Positions 7,975 to 17,085 of a DNA stretch of 64,000 nt are shown here, one piece after another; within the stretch, counting starts at the first letter, position 1; each line of letters starts with the position of its first letter. Under the pieces are notes generated by a model. It was not told the DNA's origin. It searched no databases and was given only the letters and a program-made list of their open reading frames with translations. Where the stretch lies: the NCBI RefSeq assembly GCF_000429005.1, contig NZ_AUBA01000004.1, forward strand, positions 1 through 64,000. Reading direction: 5' to 3'. The stretch is from Novosphingobium acidiphilum DSM 19966. Its GTDB lineage: Bacteria > Pseudomonadota > Alphaproteobacteria > Sphingomonadales > Sphingomonadaceae. A program made the translations under genes and the position numbers.

Positions 7975-9318
7975 GTGTCCGCTTCTTCCGCCCCCGCCCA
8001 GCCCCGCCGGTTTGCTGCCCAAGGGCCACTGACCGGCCGCATCCGCGTACCGGGGGACAAATCGATCAGCCACCGGTCGATCATGCTGGGCGCGCTGGCA
8101 GTGGGCGAAACGCGCGTCACCGGCCTGCTTGAGGGCGAAGATGTGCTGTCCACCGCTGCGGCAATGCGCGCCATGGGCGCCGTGATCGAGCGGCAGGCCA
8201 ATGGCGACTGGCTGGTCGCCGGGGTGGGCGTGGGCGGATTGCTGCAACCGGCCGGCGCGCTCGACATGGGCAATTCCGGCACCTCGACCCGGCTTTTGCT
8301 GGGGCTGGTTGCCAGCCATGCGATCACGGCCTGCTTCACCGGCGACGCCAGCCTGTCGAAACGTCCGATGGGCCGGGTGATTGCGCCGCTTGGGCAGATC
8401 GGCGCCGCATTCACCGCCTATCCCGGCGGACGCCTGCCGCTGATCGTGCATGGTGCCGATACCCCGGTGCCGATCACCTATCGCCTGCCGGTCGCTTCGG
8501 CTCAGGTCAAAAGCGCGGTGCTGCTGGCCGGGCTGAACACGCCGGGCGTGACCACGGTAATCGAACCGATTCCGACCCGCGACCATTCCGAACGCATGTT
8601 GCGCGGATTTGGCGCCGATCTGCGCGTGGAAACCGACGACGACGGCGCGCGCGTGATCCGGCTGACCGGGCAGCCCGAATTGCGCCCACAGACGATCACC
8701 GTGCCCGGCGATCCGTCGTCGGCCGCGTTTTTCGTGGTGGCAGCACTGATCGTGCCGGGGTCTGACCTGATCGTCGAAAACGTCGGACTGAACCCGACGC
8801 GCGCGGCATTGTTCGACGTACTGCGCCTGATGGGGGGACACATAGACGCCTTGAACCTGCGCGAAGTTGGCGGCGAACCCGTGGCCGATCTGCACGTGCG
8901 CGCCAGCACGCTGCATGGCATCACGGTCGATCCCGCAGTCGTGCCGGCGATGGTCGATGAATTTCCGGTGCTGTTCGTTGCCGCAGCGCTTGCCCGGGGA
9001 CGCACAGTGACGAGCGGGCTTGATGAATTGCGCGTCAAGGAATCGGACCGGATTGCCGCCATGCGCGCCGCGCTGGAACTGGCAGGCGCAACGGTGACAG
9101 AAACCGACGATGGCCTGATCATCGACGGCACCGGTGGAACGCTGCTGCCCGGCACCGGCGCCGACACCATCGCCACGCATCTCGACCACCGCATTGCCAT
9201 GGCGATGGCGGTGGCGGGCCTGGCCAGCGAACGCGGCGTGACAGTGGACGACACCCGGCCCATCGCCACCAGCTTTCCGATGTTTGAACGCCTGCTGGCA
9301 GAAACGGGCGCGGCATGA
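7975..9318 (+). CDS. aroA: 3-phosphoshikimate 1-carboxyvinyltransferase (EPSP synthase)
   Basis: Transfers the enolpyruvyl group of PEP to shikimate-3-phosphate, the sixth step of the shikimate pathway, in the cytoplasm. About 447 residues, normal length. Signatures visible: PGDKSISHR near residue 22 (shikimate-3-phosphate and PEP binding), GNSGTSTRLLLG near residue 100, QVKSAVLLAGLN near residue 175, RDHSERML, and ELRVKESDR near residue 345. GTG at 7975 is preferred over GTG at 7969 because the GAAAGG at 7961-7966 sits at normal spacing only for the former. It overlaps cmk by four bases (ATGA), so the pair is translationally coupled. Confidence 0.97.
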   Translation: MSASSAPAQPRRFAAQGPLTGRIRVPGDKSISHRSIMLGALAVGETRVTGLLEGEDVLSTAAAMRAMGAVIERQANGDWLVAGVGVGGLLQPAGALDMGNSGTSTRLLLGLVASHAITACFTGDASLSKRPMGRVIAPLGQIGAAFTAYPGGRLPLIVHGADTPVPITYRLPVASAQVKSAVLLAGLNTPGVTTVIEPIPTRDHSERMLRGFGADLRVETDDDGARVIRLTGQPELRPQTITVPGDPSSAAFFVVAALIVPGSDLIVENVGLNPTRAALFDVLRLMGGHIDALNLREVGGEPVADLHVRASTLHGITVDPAVVPAMVDEFPVLFVAAALARGRTVTSGLDELRVKESDRIAAMRAALELAGATVTETDDGLIIDGTGGTLLPGTGADTIATHLDHRIAMAMAVAGLASERGVTVDDTRPIATSFPMFERLLAETGAA

Positions 9319-9938
9319 TCATCGCGGTCGACGGCCCGACAGCTTCGGGCAAGGGCACGATCGCGCGCGCGCTGGCACGCCATTTCGGCCTGCCGCACCT
9401 TGATACCGGTTTGTTGTACCGCGCCGTGGGCTGGCAAGTGGCCGCATCGGGCGGGGATCCCGACCAGGTCGCCGACGCATTGGCGGCAACCACGTTTCCC
9501 GATCGTCTGCTGGCCGATCCCGCGCTGCGCAGCGAAGCCACCGGCGCGCTGGCCAGCCGCGTATCGATCCATCCCGAGGTGCGCGCGGCGCTGATGCAGC
9601 GCCAGCGCGATTTTGCCGCACAACCGGGCGGCGCGGTGCTCGACGGGCGCGATATCGCCACGGTGATCGCACCCCACGCCGATGCCAAGCTGTTCATCAC
9701 TGCCAGTGTCGCATCGCGCGCGCTGCGGCGTTATATCGAAATGCGCAAAGCAGGCGAAGATGTCAGCCGCGAAAGCATCGAGGCCGATCTGGCCGCGCGC
9801 GACGCCCGCGACACCGCGCGCAGCGCCGCCCCCTTGCGCCAGGCCGAAGGCGCCGCCTTGCTCGACACATCGGCCCTGCCGCCCGAGGTCGCCATTGCCG
9901 CGGCCATCGCCCTGGTCGAAAAGCAGACCGCGCGATAA
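9315..9938 (+). CDS. cmk: Cytidylate kinase
   Basis: Phosphorylates CMP and dCMP using ATP. 207 residues with the P-loop DGPTASGKGT at residues 5-14, DTGLLYR, and the conserved DGRDIATV near residue 113 that binds CMP. Its start overlaps the aroA stop. In many alphaproteobacteria rpsA follows cmk; here the next gene encodes a PilZ protein instead. Confidence 0.97.
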   Translation: MIIAVDGPTASGKGTIARALARHFGLPHLDTGLLYRAVGWQVAASGGDPDQVADALAATTFPDRLLADPALRSEATGALASRVSIHPEVRAALMQRQRDFAAQPGGAVLDGRDIATVIAPHADAKLFITASVASRALRRYIEMRKAGEDVSRESIEADLAARDARDTARSAAPLRQAEGAALLDTSALPPEVAIAAAIALVEKQTAR

Positions 9939-9961
9939 GGGTTAACACACGCAATAACCCT
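9938..9961 (+). terminator. Weak hairpin at the cmk stop codon
   Basis: AGGGTTA (9938-9944) pairs with TAACCCT (9955-9961) around a 10-nt loop and begins on the last base of the cmk stop codon. No T-run follows, so termination here is only possible. Confidence 0.3.
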
Positions 9962-10064
9962 GATCCGGTGCATGCCGGACTGAAACCCTGACGCGCCTAG
10001 TCGTCCTTACATGGTGTGGTAAATGGCGGCCGTCCGCCTTGCCAATCAAGGGGGGTCGATTGCC

Positions 10065-10430
10065 ATGGAACATGCCACCGATCAGTTTGCGACCAAGCGC
10101 CGCGCGCCGCGGGTGGGCTTTGAGCTGCTGGTGCGCTGCAAGCAGGGGCTGGTTCGGTCAACGGTCATGCTTAAGGACATGACCCGTTTTGGCGCGCGTG
10201 TCGAAGGGCTGGACAAACCGCACGAAGGCGAAGCCATCAGCCTGATGCTGCCCGATCAACCGCCGCGGATGGCGTTTGTAATGTGGACCCGTGGTGGCGC
10301 GGCAGGTCTGGAATTCGGCGATCCTTTGCCTGGCGATGCGTTTGATGCGATCATCCGCGATTATGCGATCGGGCTGCAACAACCCCACGCCTTGCCATCG
10401 CCCCTGCCCCAGTCGCTTGTGGCGGCCTAA
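10065..10430 (+). CDS. PilZ-domain protein, candidate c-di-GMP receptor
   Basis: A 121-residue stand-alone PilZ domain. The RRAPR stretch near residue 11 fits the RxxxR arm that wraps cyclic di-GMP, and DMTRFGARVE near residue 38 fits the D/N-x-S/T-x-x-G motif of the barrel. It could transmit c-di-GMP levels to motility, polysaccharide or pilus machinery; the partner is unknown. The ATG at 10065 follows an AAGGGGGG ribosome-binding site at good spacing; an earlier in-frame ATG at 10023 lacks one. A GGDEF-EAL enzyme is encoded at 60048-62471. Confidence 0.8.
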   Translation: MEHATDQFATKRRAPRVGFELLVRCKQGLVRSTVMLKDMTRFGARVEGLDKPHEGEAISLMLPDQPPRMAFVMWTRGGAAGLEFGDPLPGDAFDAIIRDYAIGLQQPHALPSPLPQSLVAA

Positions 10431-10574
10431 TTGTCTTGCATTCACTGCCGTAGTCGCTAAGGGCCACCGCTTCGCCGGGCCATCGGGGCTTGACGGAATC
10501 GAAGAAAGCCGGAGGGGCCCCGCAATCCCGCGGATCAGCCAGCGATCGGTTATAGTGATAAGGACGCATGATAC

Positions 10575-10937
10575 ATGCCGCTTTACGAGCATGTCTTCCT
10601 TGCGCGTCAGGATCTGAGCCAGGCTCAGGTCGACGCGCTTGCCACCACCGCCACCGAAATCGTGGAAGCCAACCAGGGCAAGATCACCAAGGTCGAAACC
10701 TGGGGCCTGCGTTCGTTGGCCTACAAGATCCAGAAGAACCGCAAGGCGCACTTTGTGCTGCTGAACATCGATGCCCCTGCGGGCGTCGTTGCGGAACTGG
10801 AACGCCAGACCGCGATCAACGAAGACGTGATCCGTTTCCTGACCGTCCGCGTGGACGAACTGGAAGCCGGCCCGTCGGTGATGATGCGCAAGAACGACCG
10901 CGAACGCACGCGTCGTCGCGAACGCGAAGGGGAATAA
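10575..10937 (+). CDS. rpsF: 30S ribosomal protein S6
   Basis: 120 residues, beginning MPLYEHVFLARQDLS and containing WGLRSLAYKIQK-N-KAHF, the standard S6 core; the C-terminal tail is basic (RERTRRRERE). S6 pairs with S18 in the platform of the small subunit. It is first in the rpsF-rpsR-rplI operon, with rpsR four bases downstream. The 144-base leader after the PilZ gene could hold the S6:S18 autoregulatory element known from other bacteria, but I could not draw one convincingly. Confidence 0.98.
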   Translation: MPLYEHVFLARQDLSQAQVDALATTATEIVEANQGKITKVETWGLRSLAYKIQKNRKAHFVLLNIDAPAGVVAELERQTAINEDVIRFLTVRVDELEAGPSVMMRKNDRERTRRREREGE

Positions 10938-10940
10938 TCC

Positions 10941-11165
10941 ATGGCCCGTCCGTTTTTCCGCCGCCGCAAGAGCTGCCCGTTCTCGGGCAAGAACGCTCCC
11001 AAGATCGACTTCAAGGACGTGCGCCTGTTGCAGGGCTTCATGTCTGAACGAGGCAAGATCGTGCCCAGCCGCATCACCGCGGTTTCGGCAAAGAAGCAGC
11101 GCGAGCTGGGCCAGGCGATCAAGCGCGCCCGGCACGTCGGCCTGCTGCCGTACATCGTCAAGTAA
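10941..11165 (+). CDS. rpsR: 30S ribosomal protein S18
   Basis: 74 residues, normal length, with the motifs FRRRKSCPFSG, IDFKDVRLL and the basic AKKQRELGQAIKRAR helix ending in LLPYIVK. Middle gene of the S6-S18-L9 operon, preceded by GGGGA at normal spacing. Confidence 0.98.
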   Translation: MARPFFRRRKSCPFSGKNAPKIDFKDVRLLQGFMSERGKIVPSRITAVSAKKQRELGQAIKRARHVGLLPYIVK

Positions 11166-11177
11166 GGAGCGCACACA

Positions 11178-11774
11178 ATGCAGATCATCCTGCTCGAGCG
11201 CATCGAAAAGCTGGGCACCATTGGCGACGAAGTCACCGTCAAGGACGGCTACGCGCGCAATTTCCTGTTGCCCAACAAGAAGGCGCTGCGCGCCAACGAC
11301 GCCAACCGCAAGATCTTTGAATCCAACCGCGCCCGGATCGAAGCCGAAAACGCCGCACGTCGTGAAGACGCCAAGGGCGAAGCCGGCAACGTTGAAGGCA
11401 AGGAAGTCGTGCTGATCCGCGCGGCATCGAACGCCGGCCAGCTGTATGGTTCGGTTTCGGTGCGCGATATCGCCGACGGCCTGATCGCCCAGGGTTGCAA
11501 GGTAACCAAGGGCATGATCGTGCTGGAACGCCCGATCAAGACCATCGGCGTGTTCGATGTGCGCGTTTCGCTGCACCCCGAAGTCGCCGTTACGGTCAAG
11601 GCCAACGTCGCGCGCTCAGCCGACGAAGCCGAACTTCAGTCGAAGGGCGTCGATGTGATCGACGCCATGTTCGACACCGAAGTCGGCGGCTTTACCGAAG
11701 CCTATGACCCCAATGCCGAACCGGGCGAAATCCCGGCGGACCTGCTCGATGAAGCAGGCACCGCCGAAGCCTGA
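11178..11774 (+). CDS. rplI: 50S ribosomal protein L9
   Basis: 198 residues. The N-terminal domain MQIILLERIEKLG and VKDGYARNFLLPN is diagnostic; the C-terminal domain is followed by an acidic extension (AYDPNAEPGEIPADLLDEAG), which makes it longer than the roughly 150-residue enterobacterial protein, as is common in sphingomonads. Last gene of the operon, followed within 25 bases by a strong terminator. Confidence 0.98.
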   Translation: MQIILLERIEKLGTIGDEVTVKDGYARNFLLPNKKALRANDANRKIFESNRARIEAENAARREDAKGEAGNVEGKEVVLIRAASNAGQLYGSVSVRDIADGLIAQGCKVTKGMIVLERPIKTIGVFDVRVSLHPEVAVTVKANVARSADEAELQSKGVDVIDAMFDTEVGGFTEAYDPNAEPGEIPADLLDEAGTAEA

Positions 11775-11796
11775 TCGCTTCGGTTACGGTTTGCAA

Positions 11797-11828
11797 AAAG
11801 GGCGCTTCCGCAAGGAGGCGCCCTTTTT
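11797..11828 (+). terminator. Rho-independent terminator of rpsF-rpsR-rplI
   Basis: AAAGGGCGC pairs with GCGCCCTTT, extended by TCC/GGA inside the loop, and the stem runs directly into a TTTTT tract. A classic intrinsic terminator 22 bases after the rplI stop. Confidence 0.9.
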
Positions 11829-11895
11829 CGTGCCGATCGCCTCTGTCACCGGCCGGCGCGGCGCGTTATGGCGCGGGCCGCAAAGGAGCCTGCCG

Positions 11896-12327
11896 ATGAC
11901 ACTGCGTCCATTCCACCTTGCCTTTCCGGTGCACGATCTGGACGCCGCGCGCGCGTTCTGGGGCGGGGTGATGGGGTGCCCCGAAGGGCGCAGCAGCGAC
12001 GAATGGATCGATTTCGATTTTTTTGGCCACCAGATCGTGGCGCATCGCGTGCCCGGCATGCCGCAACGCGCGGATCATGACAGCGGCGCCAATGCGGTGG
12101 ACGGGCACGACGTGCCGGTCCCGCATTTCGGGATCGTGCTGACCATGGCCGACTGGCAGACGCTGGCCGACCGGCTGATGGCCGCTGGCACCCGCTTTGT
12201 CATTGCGCCTTATGTGCGTTTCAAAGGCCAGCCGGGCGAACAGGCAACGATGTTCTTTCGCGATCCTTCGGGCAATGCGATCGAGATGAAGGCGTTTGAG
12301 GATCTGGGGCAATTGTTCGCCAGATAG
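11896..12327 (+). CDS. VOC (glyoxalase/dioxygenase fold) family protein
   Basis: 143 residues covering one vicinal-oxygen-chelate module: FHLAFPVHDLDAARAFW at the start and FRDPSGNAIEMKAF at the end, the two beta-alpha-beta halves that normally carry the metal ligands. Members include glyoxalases, dioxygenases and resistance proteins; the substrate cannot be told. ATG at 11896 follows AAAGGAG at ideal spacing. It is followed 74 bases later by the M2 peptidase gene. Confidence 0.85.
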   Translation: MTLRPFHLAFPVHDLDAARAFWGGVMGCPEGRSSDEWIDFDFFGHQIVAHRVPGMPQRADHDSGANAVDGHDVPVPHFGIVLTMADWQTLADRLMAAGTRFVIAPYVRFKGQPGEQATMFFRDPSGNAIEMKAFEDLGQLFAR

Positions 12328-12400
12328 GCACACGCGACGCTTGACCCACGGCCCGACCGGGGCCAGCATTTGGCCAAATTTCGCCGGAGAGGTCCCGATC

Positions 12401-14206
12401 ATGCGTGCATTCGTTTCTTTGCTGGCCCTTGGCGCCGCGCTTGCAGCACCTTGCGCCCAGGCGCAGTCAACGCCCGCCGGCGTGACCGACTGGATCAGGA
12501 CGACCGACAAGGCGCTGGCCGAGCAGACCGTGGCCTCGGGCCACGCCGAATGGGTTTACGAGACCTATATCAACGAAGACACCGAAGTGATCTCGGCCAG
12601 CGCGGGCGCGGCGATGACCCGGATGCAGGTGGCCAATGCGGGTCGCGCGGCGCAGCTGGCCAAAGTCCCCGGGCTGTCGCCTGAAACATTGCGCCAGCTG
12701 ACCATGCTGCGCACCGCGATCACGTCGCCCGCACCGTCAAGCCCCGGAGCGGCCGAGGAATTCGCCACCCTGCAGGCGCATATCCAGGGCCTTTACGGCA
12801 AAGGCCATGGCACGCTTGACGGCCAGCCGATCAACGGCAGCGATATCGAGGCGGCAATGGGCACCAACCGCAACCCCGACCAGCTGAAGGAAATGTGGAC
12901 CACCTGGCACGACAGCGTCGGCGCGCCGATGAAAGCCGATTACGTGAAGATGGTCGACATTTCCAACGCCGGCGCGCGCGAACTGGGCTTTGCCGACACC
13001 GGCGCGCTGTGGCGGGCCAATTACGACATGGATGCCGATGCCTTTGCCGCGATGACCGACACGCTGTGGTCCGAGGTCAAGCCGCTGTACCAGCAATTGC
13101 ACTGCTATGTGCGGATGAAGCTGCACGACAGATACGGTGATGCGGTGCAGGGCAAGACCGGCCCGATCCGCGCCGATCTGCTGGGCAATATGTGGGCGCA
13201 GGAATGGGGCAACATCTATGACATCGCCGCGCCGCAGGGTTCAGGCGACATCGGTTATGACACCGGGGCGCTGTTGCGTGCCAAAGGCTATGACCCGGTG
13301 AAAATGCTGCGCGCGGGCGAAGGGTTCTATTCGTCGCTGGGATTTGCCCCCCTGCCCGCCACTTTCTGGGCCCGGTCGCAGATCACCAAGCCGCGCGACC
13401 GCGAAGTGGTGTGCCATGCATCGGCCTGGGATATCGACAACAAGGACGATCTGCGCGTCAAAATGTGCATCAAGGTCAACGACACCGACTTTGTGACGAT
13501 CCACCACGAGCTGGGGCACAACTATTACCAGCGCGCCTACAACACCCAGCCGCTGCGTATCTATATGGAGGGCGCCAACGACGGGTTTCACGAAGCCATC
13601 GGCGACACCATGGCGCTGTCGATCACGCCCGAATACCTGGTGCAGATCGGCCTGCTCGATCGCGCAGCGGTGCCCGGGCCCGACAAGGACATCGGGCTGT
13701 TGCTGCGCCAGGCCATGGACAAAGTGGCGTTCCTGCCGTTCGGCCTGTTGATCGACAAGTGGCGTTGGCAGGTGTTTTCGGGCCAGATCAAGCCCGCCGA
13801 CTATGAAACCGCGTGGAACCGCATGCGCCTGCAATACCAGGGCGTGGTACCCCCGGGCGCCCGGCCCGACGATGCCTTTGACCCCGGCGCCAAGTACCAT
13901 GTGCCCGCGGTGGTGCCTTATACGCGTTATTTCCTGGCGCGGATCCTGCAATTCCAGTTCTATCAGGCGGCCTGCCAGACCGCCGGCTGGACCGGGCCGC
14001 TGCACCGGTGCAGTTTTTACGGCAACAAGGCGGTGGGTGCAAAGCTGAACACGATGCTGGCGATGGGCGCGTCGAAACCCTGGCCCGACGCGCTTGAAGT
14101 GTTCACCGGGTCGCGCCAGATGAGCGGCAAGGCGATGCTGGCCTATTTCGCGCCGCTGTCGGCCTGGCTGAAACAGCAGACCAGGGCACAATCCTGCGGC
14201 TGGTAG
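12401..14206 (+). CDS. M2-family metallopeptidase (ACE-like peptidyl-dipeptidase)
   Basis: A 601-residue exported zinc peptidase related to angiotensin-converting enzyme, expected to release C-terminal dipeptides. A signal peptide (MRAFVSLLALGAALAAPCAQA) precedes the mature protein. The zinc site HHELGHNYY lies near residue 367, with HEAIGD near residue 396 supplying the third ligand; GANDGFHE is a family signature. Length matches bacterial single-domain ACE homologues. Start chosen for the signal peptide and a CCGGAGAGG site upstream. Confidence 0.93.
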   Translation: MRAFVSLLALGAALAAPCAQAQSTPAGVTDWIRTTDKALAEQTVASGHAEWVYETYINEDTEVISASAGAAMTRMQVANAGRAAQLAKVPGLSPETLRQLTMLRTAITSPAPSSPGAAEEFATLQAHIQGLYGKGHGTLDGQPINGSDIEAAMGTNRNPDQLKEMWTTWHDSVGAPMKADYVKMVDISNAGARELGFADTGALWRANYDMDADAFAAMTDTLWSEVKPLYQQLHCYVRMKLHDRYGDAVQGKTGPIRADLLGNMWAQEWGNIYDIAAPQGSGDIGYDTGALLRAKGYDPVKMLRAGEGFYSSLGFAPLPATFWARSQITKPRDREVVCHASAWDIDNKDDLRVKMCIKVNDTDFVTIHHELGHNYYQRAYNTQPLRIYMEGANDGFHEAIGDTMALSITPEYLVQIGLLDRAAVPGPDKDIGLLLRQAMDKVAFLPFGLLIDKWRWQVFSGQIKPADYETAWNRMRLQYQGVVPPGARPDDAFDPGAKYHVPAVVPYTRYFLARILQFQFYQAACQTAGWTGPLHRCSFYGNKAVGAKLNTMLAMGASKPWPDALEVFTGSRQMSGKAMLAYFAPLSAWLKQQTRAQSCGW

Positions 14207-14341
14207 CGGTCCCGCCCACAGGCCTGTAGCAGCTGTCATGAATTTGTAGGCGAAGCATACAAAACGCCTTTGCGGCCGAGGGTGCTTATCCGCTATCGGA
14301 ACGGGGTTTCGAGGCGGACCGGCCTTTCGTGGGAGAATGAC

Positions 14342-15292
14342 ATGACGCAACTGCGCCGCATCGGGCAATCGGATCTGACCACTGTCCCGCTGATCCTGGG
14401 GGGCAACGTGTTCGGGTGGACCGCCGACGCAGCCGCGAGCTTTGCCGTGCTCGACGCCTTTGTCGCGGGCGGCGGTACGGTGATCGACACCGCCGATGTC
14501 TATTCGGCCTGGATTGCGGGCAACCAGGGCGGCGAATCCGAAACCGTGATCGGTGCGTGGCTGCGCGGGCGGGGGCGGCGCGACGATGTGGTGATCACCA
14601 CCAAGGTCGGCATGCTGCCGATCGGCGAAGGCAAAGGCCTGCAACCCGCGCACATCACCGCTGCGGTCGAGGCATCGCTGCTGCGGCTGGGCACCGATTA
14701 CATCGACCTGTATCTGGCGCACCAGGACGATGACACGCAAAGCCAGGACGCGGTGGCCGAAGCGTTCGGCGCGCTGGTTCAGGCCGGCAAAGTGCGCGTG
14801 ATCGGCGCGTCCAATTTCAGCGCAGAACGGCTGGACAGCGCGATCCGCGCGCAAGACGCACGCGGTGTCGCGCGTTATCAGGTGCTGCAGAACGAATACA
14901 ACCTGATGGAACGCACCGGGTATGAAGGCGCAGTGCAGGATACCTGCATTGCGCACGGCATCGGCATGACCCCGTGGTTTGCGCTGGCCTGCGGTTACCT
15001 GACCGGCAAATACCGCACGCCCGCCGACGTCAAAGGCCCCCGCGCCTATCGCGTGGGCAAATTTGTCGAAGGGCACGGGCCCCAAGTGCTGGCGGCTCTC
15101 GACACCGTGGCCGACGCGCACCGGGCGACGCCGGCGCAAGTGTCGCTGGCGTGGCTGGCCGCGCAGCCCGGCATTGCCGCGCCGATTGCCAGCGCGACCA
15201 GCGTGGCCCAGGTGGAAGATCTGCTGGGATCGATCGATCTGACGCTGACGCCTGAAGATCTTGCCCTGCTCGATGGCGCCAGCCGCACCTGA
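14342..15292 (+). CDS. Aldo/keto reductase
   Basis: 316 residues, a TIM-barrel NADPH-dependent oxidoreductase. The family marks are DTADVYSAW near residue 50 (Asp and Tyr of the catalytic tetrad), TTKVG near residue 85 (catalytic Lys), LYLAHQDD near residue 125 (catalytic His region) and VIGASNFSAE near residue 155. Substrate unknown. The start is set by GGGAGAATGAC directly upstream; 136 bases separate it from the M2 peptidase. Confidence 0.92.
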   Translation: MTQLRRIGQSDLTTVPLILGGNVFGWTADAAASFAVLDAFVAGGGTVIDTADVYSAWIAGNQGGESETVIGAWLRGRGRRDDVVITTKVGMLPIGEGKGLQPAHITAAVEASLLRLGTDYIDLYLAHQDDDTQSQDAVAEAFGALVQAGKVRVIGASNFSAERLDSAIRAQDARGVARYQVLQNEYNLMERTGYEGAVQDTCIAHGIGMTPWFALACGYLTGKYRTPADVKGPRAYRVGKFVEGHGPQVLAALDTVADAHRATPAQVSLAWLAAQPGIAAPIASATSVAQVEDLLGSIDLTLTPEDLALLDGASRT

Positions 15293-15381
15293 CCGCCGGG
15301 CGGCGCCTCTTGCGCAGCCCCCGATGCACTGCCACAACGCCCCGGCCACCCAGTGGTCGGGGCAAAAGTCATGAGGTCGGC

Positions 15382-17073
15382 GTGAGCTACGAATACTCCA
15401 GCAGCAGTCAGAACTTCACGTTCCCGAACCCGTTGCGCGAACACAATCTGTTTGTCGGCGCCGCAGCAGCGGTGGCCGGGCTGACCGGCTTTGTCCTGCT
15501 GTTTCAGGCGCGCAGCGCGCTGCACACCGGTGCCCACCTGCAGGCGCTGGCCGTGGCACTGGTGGCGTTCGTGCTGATATCGGTCGGCGGCACTCTGCTG
15601 TTTCAGGTGTTCAGCCAGCTGCGGTTTTTCTTCGGGCGCGGGCGGCCGCACGGGCTGGCCCCGCAATTGCAGCCCGACCAGACCGGCACGAGCACGGTTG
15701 CCGACAGCTATATCAAGGAAACACTGCGCCAGCAGGCGCTGGACTATCCCGAACCGGGCGATCCGCTGTCGGGCCTGCTGTATTACCTGGTGCCCGATCT
15801 GATCTATTCGCCGCGCCCGGTGCGTGCCTTTGCCGAACGGCAGTTCCAGGCGGGCATCCTGACGCTGGCGCTGCTTGGCGGGCTGCTGGTTTCGGCGGTC
15901 CTGGGCAGCGGCAACGGCGATGGCCGCGTGTCGGGTTGGGTGGCGATCATCCTGTTCGTGATTTCGGCGCCCAGCCTGCTTAACCCCAGGGCCGGCGCGC
16001 GCGGCCAGCCGGGGATTTCCGCCCTGTCAGTGCCGATGATGGCGGGCCTGATCGCGTTTTCGGTGCTGGGTCCGGTGGCCATCGCGCTGGTCGGCAATGC
16101 CCTGCCCCCGTCACCGTTCGGCATCGGCACGACCACGCTGCTGCTGCTGCTGGTGCTGGCGGGCGTCTTGCACGCGCTGTTTTTTGCCGCGGTGATGCGC
16201 CACCAGATGAAGGCGCCTTCGACCAATGTATCGATGGTGCAGGACACGTGGAACATCTCGGTCAACCCGTCGATGATTTCCGACGAATTCATGCGCGCGA
16301 TGCAGGACGCCTGGTGGGAAAAGATCCCCAACCGGCGCTATTGCCGGATCGATCCGGCGGTAAACCTGCAACAGCGTTCGGGCACGTTTCACGGCAGCAT
16401 TGTCGAAGAGACACAGCCCGTGCCCTTCACGCTCGACGGCGCGGGCGGCGATCGACCGTTTTCTTCGGGCAATCCCGCAATCATCACCGCGATCAACGGC
16501 TATGCGCTGGCGCTGACGCTGGTGGCGTCGATTGCCAGCTATATGCTGGTGGGCGCACTGACCGCTGGCGGCGCGGGGATCGGGTCGCTGGCGGCCTGCA
16601 CGCTGTTTGTCTGGGCGCTGGCCAAGGCGGCCTTTGACGTGGCGCGGTTCCTGACGCTGCGGTTCGATTTCCGGTCCAACGTGATCTGGATGGACATGAA
16701 CGGCGCCTATGCCGCGGCTGAAGTCGCCCAAGGCAATCGCTATACCTCGAACCTGCATTCCAGCAGCCAGGTCGTGCAGGTGGAAGGCATGACATTCCGC
16801 CTGTGGATGGCCGAAGTGCATTCGGTGGCGTTCGGCAAGGACGGGCAACGCTTCATCGTGTCGATGATGGGCAAACCCGACGAGGCTGCGGGCCTGGCCA
16901 AGCGGCTCAAGGATTTCATCACCAGCCAGGCGGTGATGGTTTCGGTTGGCAGCAGCGGCGATCAGGAACGCGCCGCGCGTGCGGGCATGATGAATGCACA
17001 ACTGAATTTCGGCAACGTGGCGCAACCGTTCGACCGCATTCCAGGGCGGCCCGAGCCGGACCAGGACCGGTAG
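15382..17073 (+). CDS. Multi-pass membrane protein of unknown function
   Basis: 563 residues, not recognised. About eight hydrophobic segments are visible: two near residues 25-75 (VGAAAAVAGLTGFVLLF, LAVALVAFVLISVGGTLLF), four between about 155 and 275, and two near 375-415. A soluble loop around 280-365 contains DTWNISVNPSMISDEF and WWEKIPNRRYCRID, and the C-terminal 150 residues are soluble. The GTG start at 15382 follows a GAGG; upstream in-frame codons lack a ribosome-binding site. Gene order gives no functional clue. Confidence 0.75.
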   Translation: MSYEYSSSSQNFTFPNPLREHNLFVGAAAAVAGLTGFVLLFQARSALHTGAHLQALAVALVAFVLISVGGTLLFQVFSQLRFFFGRGRPHGLAPQLQPDQTGTSTVADSYIKETLRQQALDYPEPGDPLSGLLYYLVPDLIYSPRPVRAFAERQFQAGILTLALLGGLLVSAVLGSGNGDGRVSGWVAIILFVISAPSLLNPRAGARGQPGISALSVPMMAGLIAFSVLGPVAIALVGNALPPSPFGIGTTTLLLLLVLAGVLHALFFAAVMRHQMKAPSTNVSMVQDTWNISVNPSMISDEFMRAMQDAWWEKIPNRRYCRIDPAVNLQQRSGTFHGSIVEETQPVPFTLDGAGGDRPFSSGNPAIITAINGYALALTLVASIASYMLVGALTAGGAGIGSLAACTLFVWALAKAAFDVARFLTLRFDFRSNVIWMDMNGAYAAAEVAQGNRYTSNLHSSSQVVQVEGMTFRLWMAEVHSVAFGKDGQRFIVSMMGKPDEAAGLAKRLKDFITSQAVMVSVGSSGDQERAARAGMMNAQLNFGNVAQPFDRIPGRPEPDQDR

Positions 17074-17085
17074 CGCTGCATTCGC

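Noticed and set aside
10158..11576. Minus-strand open frame of 472 codons over rpsF-rpsR-rplI
   Set aside because: It covers three unmistakable ribosomal protein genes on the other strand.
13241..15349. Minus-strand open frame of 702 codons
   Set aside because: Antisense to the M2 peptidase and aldo/keto reductase; low-complexity Arg/Ala/Gly content and no motifs.
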